A stretch of 6,517 nucleotides of DNA from Verrucomicrobiota bacterium (GTDB taxonomy: Bacteria > Verrucomicrobiota > Verrucomicrobiia > Limisphaerales > UBA1096). Location: the NCBI GenBank assembly GCA_003972865.1, contig QOAX01000201.1, positions 1-6,517 on the forward strand, written 5' to 3'. The notes beneath the pieces are model-generated. The model was given only the letters and a program-made list of their open reading frames with translations, ran no database searches and had not been told where the DNA came from. Positions 1 through 6,082 of this stretch are shown one piece after another. Position numbers and translations under genes: made by a program. How positions within the stretch are numbered: position 1 is the stretch's first letter; each line of letters begins with the position of its first letter.

Positions 1-1346
1 ACGCTGGTGTCGAGATACTCGATAAAGAATGCCAACCCCACACCCAAAAGCAGGCCGACCACAACCCCAAGTGCGATGTTCAAGGGAATGTTCGGCCGAA
101 CCGCCTTGATGGGCAGATCCGCATCGTCGGTGATTTCCACGGTGGATTCCTTGGGCAGCGCCAAGTCCACTTCCTCCTGCATGACCCGGAGCGCGATGGT
201 GTCACGAATGCGCGTGGTGTTGGAGAGCTCCCGCTTGGCGTCGAAGTATTCCCGTCCCTTCTCCCGCATATCGGATTCCCGTTTTTTTGCATCCGCGACA
301 TCTCTTTGCAATTGCTCCACTTGGGCCTTGGTTGAGTTGACCCTCAACTCCAGTCCCGCAAGGACGCCCTTGATCCGGTCATCGATCTGCCCCTCGAGAA
401 CGGCCACCACTGCCTTCAAGCCCTTGATTCTCGGGTGCTCATCTCCCAGATCGACGCTTTGGTTGGCCAAGGTTTGCTGGCCGGTGTGCAATTCGCGAAT
501 CAGTACATCCAACTGGGCATCCGGGTGGGCAGTGAGGATGGAGGCACGCAACTCCTCGTCGGATTGCGCCCTGAGTCCCTCAAGCAAAGTGGACTGTGTG
601 GTGTGAATCCCTCTCACATTGATCAATTCGGATTCATAACGACGCACGATCTCCGGCTCGATGATCGAGTAGCTTTCATCCCCGGCCGCATCGGATATGC
701 CCTCCTGCGTTCGCAGTTCATCGACATTGGCCTGCATGAGGGAAATCTGTTCGTTGATTTTTTTCAGCCTGCTGTTGAGCACCAAGATTCCCTTTTTCAC
801 TCGTTCCTCCTGCATATCCTTCCTGTGGTTTTGGTATTCCTTTGCAAGGGCCTGGGCGATCGTTTGTGCCCACTGTGGCTTCCGGTCGTACGCCCGAAGC
901 TCGATGATGCTGGTGTTCCGGAACTGACGAATATCAATCGCCTTTTCCAGGATTTTCCGGGCCTCGATCTCCGTCAACGACTTGCCGCCGTTGAGGCGTT
1001 TCCACTCTTCAGTCAATCCGCATTTGGAGACAACCTTGTCCAGGACTTTTTGTGACTGGATTTTCTCGAACTCAGTCTGTATGAAATAAGGGTCAAACAC
1101 CGTTGGCCCGGATTGCATGCCAAGCAACGGGGCAATATCCGACGTATCCTTCTCGATGGAGATCCGGGAGAGGCTCATGTAGGTCTCGGGCAGGAGGAAT
1201 GTCACCACGGTAGTCGTCACGGCGGTGAGTAAAAAGACGAGCAGGATGGTTACGAACCGAACGCGGATGATCCGCCAATAATCCAGAATGTGGAGTTTGT
1301 CGTACGACTGATCTTTACTTGGATCTTTACTTGGGGTTTTATCCAT
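1..1346 (-). CDS. Wzz/GumC-type polysaccharide co-polymerase (chain-length/export protein), C-terminus cut by window edge
   Basis: Inner-membrane protein expected to control chain length and export of an exopolysaccharide by linking the Wzy/Wzx machinery to the outer-membrane exit route. Translating the minus strand from the ATG at 1346-1344 gives an open frame of 448 residues running off the left edge, with no internal stop. The cytoplasmic N-terminus (about 1-29) contains a doubled PSKD. TM1 spans about 30-52. A large periplasmic region follows, with coiled-coil-like stretches at about 175-215 and 335-395 and a GDEHPRIKGL segment (301-310) typical of GumC-like proteins. The proline-rich signature PIKAVRPNIPLN (412-423) runs into TM2 (about 423-443), ending FFIEYLDTS, the classic Wzz/GumC C-terminal pattern. 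Whether a cytoplasmic tyrosine kinase domain (Wzc/CpsD type) follows cannot be seen. There is no Shine-Dalgarno sequence before the ATG, and a terminator hairpin ends 14 bases upstream of it. The family call is strong; the exact subfamily is open. Confidence 0.9.
   Translation of the reverse strand, partial: MDKTPSKDPSKDQSYDKLHILDYWRIIRVRFVTILLVFLLTAVTTTVVTFLLPETYMSLSRISIEKDTSDIAPLLGMQSGPTVFDPYFIQTEFEKIQSQKVLDKVVSKCGLTEEWKRLNGGKSLTEIEARKILEKAIDIRQFRNTSIIELRAYDRKPQWAQTIAQALAKEYQNHRKDMQEERVKKGILVLNSRLKKINEQISLMQANVDELRTQEGISDAAGDESYSIIEPEIVRRYESELINVRGIHTTQSTLLEGLRAQSDEELRASILTAHPDAQLDVLIRELHTGQQTLANQSVDLGDEHPRIKGLKAVVAVLEGQIDDRIKGVLAGLELRVNSTKAQVEQLQRDVADAKKRESDMREKGREYFDAKRELSNTTRIRDTIALRVMQEEVDLALPKESTVEITDDADLPIKAVRPNIPLNIALGVVVGLLLGVGLAFFIEYLDTS
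1311..1334 (-). repeat. 12-base perfect tandem duplication inside the co-polymerase N-terminus
   Basis: The 12-mer atctttacttgg occurs twice back to back on the plus strand (1311-1322 and 1323-1334). On the coding strand it encodes PSKD-PSKD at residues 5-12. The duplication is in frame and lies in the cytoplasmic tail before TM1, so gain or loss of a unit would keep the reading frame. Confidence 0.85.
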
Positions 1347-1360
1347 TTTCTACAACCCAG

Positions 1361-1398
1361 AAAAAAAAGGGAGGCCAGATAAACACTTCCGGCCTCCC
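1361..1398 (-). terminator. Rho-independent terminator (possible attenuator) between the barrel gene and the co-polymerase gene
   Basis: On the minus strand GGGAGGCC (1398-1391) pairs with GGCCTCCC (1376-1369). The stem extends inward by G-U, G-C and A-U pairs to 11 base pairs, with an 8-base loop (1387-1380), and is followed at once by eight T residues (1368-1361). The G-U pair becomes an A-C mismatch in a plus-strand transcript, and the long T run follows the hairpin only on the minus strand, so the structure is oriented for minus-strand transcription. It begins 24 bases after the beta-barrel stop codon and leaves only 14 bases before the next ATG. Confidence 0.85.
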
Positions 1399-1422
1399 GT
1401 GAAAAGTTTTTGTTCTAGGAAA

Positions 1423-2628
1423 TCAATAACTTGTGCCAATGCCGATGGACATGTAGTTCCGCTCGAAACTGCGGTGCGGGACGTCCGAGTCGAGCTCGTC
1501 GTAGTTGTAGGCCACCTCGGCCCAGATGTTGTCGGCGATGGCGTAAGTCAGGCTGGCCCCCAACAGCAGGAGGGATTCCTCCCTGCCGTCCAATTTCTCG
1601 CCGCCGCCGTTGATCTCTGCATCCTGAAAGCGACCGGTCAGGGTGCCATGAACCTTGGCGCTGATCTTGTGGAGCAACTGGGCGTAAACCGCAGTGATTT
1701 CCTGATCAGCAGCCTGCAGGTCAGTGGCTCCGCGGGCGAGGCTCGCTCCCGCCACCAGTTTGCTCCCCTCGGCATATCCCCATTCCATGCGGGCATCCAC
1801 ATACGGGCTGGTCTCATCCTCCGGTATCAATCCGGGCATGAGGTCGAAATCATAATAGTCGACGTTCTGCACACCCGCCCGCACATCGGCGATGAAATTC
1901 TTGTTCAACTGATGGCGTGCCCCGACATATCCGTAATGGGCGTGATTGTTGCGGGCATCCGCCTTGAAATCCAGACCCGGAACCTGCAGTTCGCCCCCGT
2001 CAAAGTCCGTCGAGGAAAACTGGTAACCCACGTAGTATTCCGTTTGGGCCATGCCGTAAAACACGTCAAGACTGACTTCGTTGTAGGATCGGTCCAGCAG
2101 TGCGGAATGGTATTCCTCCTCATAATCGAAAATGGAATTCCCGTAACCAATCTCTGCTCCAGTGCTCCCTGAAAGAACCCGGCGGTATTGTGCCGAGAAG
2201 GTGTTGCGCAGGTTGTCTCCCTCGGTGCGCAGCGGGGTGCCTCCGTTCAGTATTTCAGGCTCCTGGGCAACCACAAGGCTGTCTGACAACAGCAGGACTG
2301 ATGTGTCGGAGAATGCCTTGTTGAGGCTGATGCCCAACTCGTGGCCGTAGTCCTCATTGTCGCTTTCCCGATCTTCGTAATACCGCATACCAAACGCATA
2401 CCCGGCGCTGAACTCCGTGTCCGTCCCTTCCCCGACGGTCAGGTTGATACCGGGGCTGACCTCGATGCCCCAGCTCTCCTCGGCGAGTTCCTCGGGCGAA
2501 GTTGTATAGTTGTCGTCGTAAAACCCCCTCAACGAGGCGGTTACTTCCCAGACCTTGCCGGCGTCAGCAGCCTGCAATCCGGCAACACCAATCGCGGCAA
2601 CTCCCAAGGTGATTATTCTTTTGTTCAT
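1423..2628 (-). CDS. Outer-membrane beta-barrel protein of exopolysaccharide-locus type
   Basis: A 401-residue protein. It begins with a signal peptide: MNKR, a hydrophobic core to about residue 19, then cleavage after LQA (20) or ADA (23). The mature part consists of alternating polar/hydrophobic, aromatic-rich strands with acidic loops and no long hydrophobic helix, as expected for a barrel. A YDDN motif (37-40) in the first strand is typical of the putative beta-barrel porin 2 / VpsM-like proteins found in exopolysaccharide clusters. The last residues, GIGTSY, end in an aromatic residue as BAM-inserted barrels usually do. The likely role is outer-membrane passage or anchoring of the polysaccharide; this is inferred from the family and from the Wzz/GumC gene immediately downstream. 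The ATG at 2628-2626 is preferred because the signal peptide starts there, although it has no clear Shine-Dalgarno sequence. A promoter candidate lies 61-88 bases upstream and a terminator lies just downstream. Fold call is firm; exact family is moderate. Confidence 0.8.
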   Translation of the reverse strand: MNKRIITLGVAAIGVAGLQAADAGKVWEVTASLRGFYDDNYTTSPEELAEESWGIEVSPGINLTVGEGTDTEFSAGYAFGMRYYEDRESDNEDYGHELGISLNKAFSDTSVLLLSDSLVVAQEPEILNGGTPLRTEGDNLRNTFSAQYRRVLSGSTGAEIGYGNSIFDYEEEYHSALLDRSYNEVSLDVFYGMAQTEYYVGYQFSSTDFDGGELQVPGLDFKADARNNHAHYGYVGARHQLNKNFIADVRAGVQNVDYYDFDLMPGLIPEDETSPYVDARMEWGYAEGSKLVAGASLARGATDLQAADQEITAVYAQLLHKISAKVHGTLTGRFQDAEINGGGEKLDGREESLLLLGASLTYAIADNIWAEVAYNYDELDSDVPHRSFERNYMSIGIGTSY

Positions 2629-2688
2629 GGCTTTATTTGAAAATCCACACTCAAACCCACGAGCGGTCAGCAGGCTGAATGGAGGGGC

Positions 2689-2716
2689 ATTGTCGATACT
2701 CAGCCGGCCATGTCAA
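2689..2716 (-). promoter_or_regulatory. Sigma-70-like promoter candidate for the beta-barrel gene
   Basis: On the minus strand a perfect TTGACA (2716-2711) is followed, after 16 bases, by GACAAT (2694-2689), a four-of-six match to the -10 consensus. This would start transcription roughly 50-55 bases before the barrel ATG. Two T6 runs on the plus strand (2732-2737 and 2741-2746), A-tracts on the coding strand about 9 bases apart, sit just upstream of the -35 and could act as an UP element or bend the DNA. The call rests on consensus matching only. Confidence 0.45.
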
Positions 2717-2749
2717 CCCCAATTGCATAAGTTTTTTGACTTTTTTAAT

Positions 2750-2768
2750 TGTCACAACCCCGTTGACA
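2750..2768. repeat. Imperfect inverted repeat in the intergenic region, possible operator
   Basis: The plus strand reads TGTCACAACCCCGTTGACA. The arms TGTC-AAC and GTTGACA pair around CCC once a two-base bulge is allowed. A related word, TGTCAACCCC, recurs at 2711-2720 over the promoter -35 element, so the gap holds two copies of TGTCA(CA)ACCCC about 40 bases apart. The arrangement could be a regulator binding site upstream of the promoter. It is not followed by a T run on either strand, so it is not a terminator. Confidence 0.3.
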
Positions 2769-2776
2769 TCAAGCAC

Positions 2777-4654
2777 CTATGGCTGGCTTTCCGGTATCGC
2801 AAACAGAAGCCACTGCCCGGGGGAATAATCGTTCAAAACCGCCTTTAGCGGGAATCCTTTGGGCAAATCACCCTCAACGCGCACGGCCCGCACAAAACTC
2901 TCCCAGTTCAACTCATTTGCATAAAACACTTTGCTAACGTACCGCTGATCGGTGGTGACCTCCGTAAAATACAGTGCACTAATTGGCCACCGGTCGTTGA
3001 GGGCGTAAAAATCAGGCTGGACGTTGCGGGTCAGCCACACGCAATCCCGATCGCCGTACCAGGCCACGGCCCATGGGATGTCGCTCATTAGCAAGTCCCC
3101 GGCGCTGATGGTGTCCTCCCCCGACTCTCCCGGCAGCGAGCTGACATACTGCACACGCGCCGGATAGTACGGCGGATCAGCCACGGGAGAGGGATGCGGC
3201 AGGAGAAAGCTCAAGGCCATCGGAAGCGAGGCGGCCACGACCAGCCCGGCGGAAGCAGCCAAGCGCATTTCCGGCAGGCCCACTTTCCACTGATCCAACA
3301 GCGAGAAAAACAACCCTGCGCCGAACAGAAAAGAGACCGGCCCAAGAATGGCCAGGAGATTCTCGCCATCCACGCTCGACGCAGCCACCTCCGGGGCGCC
3401 TTGGCCAAGCGACCTCGCCAACAACTCACCCAGCGTGCTGTTGGCCGCCGAGAGGTGTGTGCGGCCAAGCGCTTGGCCAAGCGCAAACATCGCGAGTGTC
3501 ATTAACAAAAAAAACCGCAGCCGCCGCAGCGATCGGTTCCGGAACGGCACAACCAAGCCAACGAGACACACCACCGCAAACCAACTTCCGGAAAACCGCA
3601 GCAACTCGTGAACCAGCAGATGGCGGAGGTTGCGTTTCAGCTTGTTCGCAACGTCCCACAACCCGACGTGGTCAGCCACCCCCACCTTGATTTCATTCTC
3701 TGCGTTTTTTTGATTGTCGCTTGGCTCATAAAACAAGGTGCGCTCGAGCGTATCCTCGGGGAAGGTGCTGGTCTGCGAGTACAGGGCCAAGCCGGCCGTC
3801 CCGAACAGGTTGCCGCTCCACTGCATGTTCCTCACAAGCCAAGGCGACATCACCAGCAAAAACCCAAGCAGCGCCAGCGCCACCGTGCGTCCCCTGTGCC
3901 GGCCCAAAAACCAGCCGAGATAAACCAACACCGGCAGGATCACCCAGGCAAAGCCGTAGCGGGTCAACCCGCCCAAGCCAGCCAGTGCCCCAACCCAAAG
4001 CGCCATCCAAGCAAACCAACCGCCGCCGCGCGGCACCTCGTCATTCCCCTGCTCCTCCAGTTTCACAAGCGCCTTGGCCAAAGCCAAAAACAAAACCAGC
4101 AGCAACATCGTCGAGAGACCGGAGACGCTGAACCGCCAGTAAAGTTCCGTTCCCAAAAACACCAATGCCGCACACCAGGCCACCGGCTGGTCGAATAGCT
4201 TATCGCCCAGCCGAAAGACCTGCACGAGCGCGATAAAAAAAAGAACCTGATTGAGCAGGTTGATGACAATCTCCGGCTTGTAACGCGGAGAATTGCCGAT
4301 TTGAAACTCAAACGGCAGCACCTTCATCAACCCGGCCAGCAGCAACGGGTACACCGGCGGGTTGGTGATGTCGGGGAATTCGCTGCGAAGTTCCTCATCG
4401 GAGACAGCGCCCTGCTGCCGCAAAATATCGAGGCTCAGCGGCCGGATAAACCGAGTGGTGTAGCCGCGTCCCTCGGCGATGTTGCGGGCCAGTTGCGCGG
4501 CGTCCATCGCCTCGGGAGACGTAAAATTTTGAGTGAGGTTCAGGTTGTAAACCAGCCCCAGGCTCCCGATCAGCAGCAGCAAAACCAAGCCGCGAATGCG
4601 CTTGGCCCATTGCCCCTCCTCGAGGCTGTGTATGATTTCCTGAACCCGAATCAT
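2777..4654 (-). CDS. Polytopic membrane glycosyltransferase, GT-C fold, GT39/ArnT-like
   Basis: A 625-residue integral inner-membrane protein with about 11-13 hydrophobic segments between residues 20 and 490. Features shared with the PMT/ArnT/GT39 group are visible: TM1 (about 21-38) is followed by a periplasmic loop carrying acidic residues (E48, D50), then AxxLARNIAEGRGYTTRF (about 52-68), a TNPPVYPLLLAGL segment (about 97-109), LTRYGFAWVILP (about 229-240) and MSPWLVRN (about 268-275). About 130 residues after the last membrane segment form a soluble, aromatic-rich tail that probably faces the periplasm. Such enzymes transfer a sugar from a polyprenyl-phosphate donor onto a lipid, glycan or protein; the substrate cannot be read from sequence. 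The start at 4654-4652 puts a basic, amphipathic segment before TM1; there is no clear ribosome site. It begins 54 bases after the regulator stop and may be co-transcribed with it. It ends with TAG. Confidence 0.72.
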   Translation of the reverse strand: MIRVQEIIHSLEEGQWAKRIRGLVLLLLIGSLGLVYNLNLTQNFTSPEAMDAAQLARNIAEGRGYTTRFIRPLSLDILRQQGAVSDEELRSEFPDITNPPVYPLLLAGLMKVLPFEFQIGNSPRYKPEIVINLLNQVLFFIALVQVFRLGDKLFDQPVAWCAALVFLGTELYWRFSVSGLSTMLLLVLFLALAKALVKLEEQGNDEVPRGGGWFAWMALWVGALAGLGGLTRYGFAWVILPVLVYLGWFLGRHRGRTVALALLGFLLVMSPWLVRNMQWSGNLFGTAGLALYSQTSTFPEDTLERTLFYEPSDNQKNAENEIKVGVADHVGLWDVANKLKRNLRHLLVHELLRFSGSWFAVVCLVGLVVPFRNRSLRRLRFFLLMTLAMFALGQALGRTHLSAANSTLGELLARSLGQGAPEVAASSVDGENLLAILGPVSFLFGAGLFFSLLDQWKVGLPEMRLAASAGLVVAASLPMALSFLLPHPSPVADPPYYPARVQYVSSLPGESGEDTISAGDLLMSDIPWAVAWYGDRDCVWLTRNVQPDFYALNDRWPISALYFTEVTTDQRYVSKVFYANELNWESFVRAVRVEGDLPKGFPLKAVLNDYSPGQWLLFAIPESQP

Positions 4655-4708
4655 CCGTTGTTACGCCGCCGCTTGGTCACCCTTGGATGCAGGGATGCCT
4701 CATCGCGT

Positions 4709-6082
4709 TCAAATTCCCTCCAAACCGTAGCGGTTGAGCTTGCGGTGAAGCGTCCGCCGGCTGATGCCGATTTTCCGAGCTGCCGTTGTCCGGTTGCCCC
4801 GGCATTCCTTCAGCGTGCGGATGATGAGTTGCTTCTCCGCCTCCTCGAGCGTCACGCCTTTGTCGACGAGCGGCCGGGTCAGCTGCTTCTCGTGTTGGAT
4901 TACGCCCCGGCTCTGCACCGATTGAGGGAGACCGGCCAACTCGATCATGTCGCCCTTGGCCAAAACCACAGCGTGCTCCACGGCGGTGCGCAACTCACGC
5001 ACGTTCCCCGGCCAAGCGTAGCGGATGATCGCCTCCAGTGCCTCGGCGGTGAAGTCGGTCACCGGCTTGGCGTTTTCCTCGGCGAACTCGCGGAGAAAAC
5101 TCAATGCCAACATCGGGATGTCCGAGGCGCGCTCCCGCAGGGGCGGCGCCCAGATTTCCACCACGCCCATGCGAAAGTAGAGATCCTCGCGAAATTCGCC
5201 GTTGCCGACCAGCTCTTTCAGATTTTTGTTCGTCGCGGCGACGATGCGGACATCCGCCATAATCGTCTTGCTGCTGCCAACCCGCTCGAAAGTGCGCTCG
5301 CCGAGAAACCGCAGCAGCTTGACCTGGGTCGTCCCGTCGATATCACCGATCTCGTCGAGGAACAATGTGCCGCCCTCGGCCTGCTCAAACCGCCCAACCC
5401 GCCGCTCGTGCGCGCCGGTGAATGCCCCCTTCTCGTGGCCGAACAACTCGCTCTCGAGCAGCGTCGGCGACAGGGCCGCGCAGTGCACCGTCACCATGGG
5501 ACGCCGCGATCGCGGGCTGAGTTGGTGGATCGCCTTGGCCAGGAGTTCCTTGCCAGTGCCGCTCTCACCCTGGATTAGCACGGTCGCCCGCGACGGGGCC
5601 ACCTGCCGGACGATATCCATCACCTTTTGCATCGGCTCCGACTCGCCGATGATGTTTTCCAGCCCGAACTTTTTGTTGAGTTGCTGCTTGAGCGTTTTGT
5701 TTTCGCTCTCGAGCGTGCGCAACTTGAGCGCGCGGGCGATGCGCGTCTCGAGTTCGTCGATCTGCATTCGGCCCTTGGCCAGGTAGTCGTCGGCACCCTG
5801 CTTGAGCGCCTTGACCGCCAGTTCCTCAGAGCCGTAGGCGGTCATCAAAATACAAATCGGCGGCTTGGCCAGCGACTTGGCCCGGGCGATCAGTTTCACC
5901 CCATCCTCATTGTTTGGCAGCCGAAAGTCGGTCAGCAACACCTCGAACGATTCCGACTCAAGCAGGTTCGCCGCCGAGGCGGCATCCTCGGCCACGTACA
6001 CCTCGTAACGATCCTCCAACGCGGCGCGTAGTCCGTCGCGTGTCGGCTTCTCGTCATCAACAATGAGCAGGTTCGGATTCAT
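4709..6082 (-). CDS. NtrC-family sigma-54-dependent response regulator
   Basis: A 457-residue DNA-binding transcription activator. The N-terminal receiver domain (about 1-120) has the acidic pair D9-D10, the phosphoacceptor D52 in TDFRLP, T81 and K103. A helical linker (about 120-140) leads to the AAA+ domain (about 141-370) with Walker A GESGTGKE (172-179), the sigma-54-contacting GAFTGA (219-224), Walker B TLFLDEIGD (239-247), LRERASDIP (315-323) and WPGNVREL (357-364). The C-terminal Fis-type helix-turn-helix lies at about 425-455 (GNRTTAARKIGISRRTLHRK). All motifs needed for ATP-driven sigma-54 activation appear intact. The lysine at the end of the receiver is followed by Gly instead of the usual Pro. 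The ATG at 6082-6080 is chosen because the receiver begins there and it overlaps the kinase stop as ATGA; a longer in-frame start at 6139 would add 19 Ala/Gly-rich residues within the kinase gene. It probably responds to the adjacent kinase; its targets are unknown. Confidence 0.95.
   Translation of the reverse strand: MNPNLLIVDDEKPTRDGLRAALEDRYEVYVAEDAASAANLLESESFEVLLTDFRLPNNEDGVKLIARAKSLAKPPICILMTAYGSEELAVKALKQGADDYLAKGRMQIDELETRIARALKLRTLESENKTLKQQLNKKFGLENIIGESEPMQKVMDIVRQVAPSRATVLIQGESGTGKELLAKAIHQLSPRSRRPMVTVHCAALSPTLLESELFGHEKGAFTGAHERRVGRFEQAEGGTLFLDEIGDIDGTTQVKLLRFLGERTFERVGSSKTIMADVRIVAATNKNLKELVGNGEFREDLYFRMGVVEIWAPPLRERASDIPMLALSFLREFAEENAKPVTDFTAEALEAIIRYAWPGNVRELRTAVEHAVVLAKGDMIELAGLPQSVQSRGVIQHEKQLTRPLVDKGVTLEEAEKQLIIRTLKECRGNRTTAARKIGISRRTLHRKLNRYGLEGI
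6079..6082 (-). promoter_or_regulatory. ATGA stop/start overlap coupling kinase and regulator translation
   Basis: The plus strand reads tcat, which is ATGA on the coding strand: the kinase TGA (6081-6079) and the regulator ATG (6082-6080) share bases. The only purine-rich word upstream, GAGG, is one base from the ATG, too close to act as a normal ribosome site. The regulator is therefore probably translated by coupling to the kinase. Confidence 0.8.

Noticed and set aside
7..1055. Plus-strand open frames of 199 and 206 residues
   Set aside because: Both are antisense to the Wzz/GumC gene, whose minus-strand translation is continuous and carries family signatures throughout.
1423..1439. Sigma-54-like TGGCAC on the minus strand at 1439-1434
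   Set aside because: The -12 half is TTGAT, one base out of the strict 10-base GG-to-GC spacing and lacking GC. The sequence is also explained by the last codons of the barrel gene.
1399..2172. 257-residue plus-strand open frame
   Set aside because: It is antisense to the beta-barrel gene, starts inside the terminator region and has no recognisable domain. The minus-strand protein has a signal peptide and barrel features.
2732..2768. Terminator for the glycosyltransferase gene
   Set aside because: The inverted repeat at 2750-2768 is followed on the minus strand by A-rich sequence, not T; the T runs precede the repeat on the plus strand. The orientation is wrong for either strand.
4301..5578. 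425-residue open frame on the plus strand
   Set aside because: It lies antisense across the end of the regulator and the start of the glycosyltransferase. Its translation is His/Arg/Gln/Leu-rich with no family resemblance, while both minus-strand genes carry clear motifs. It is a GC-driven shadow.
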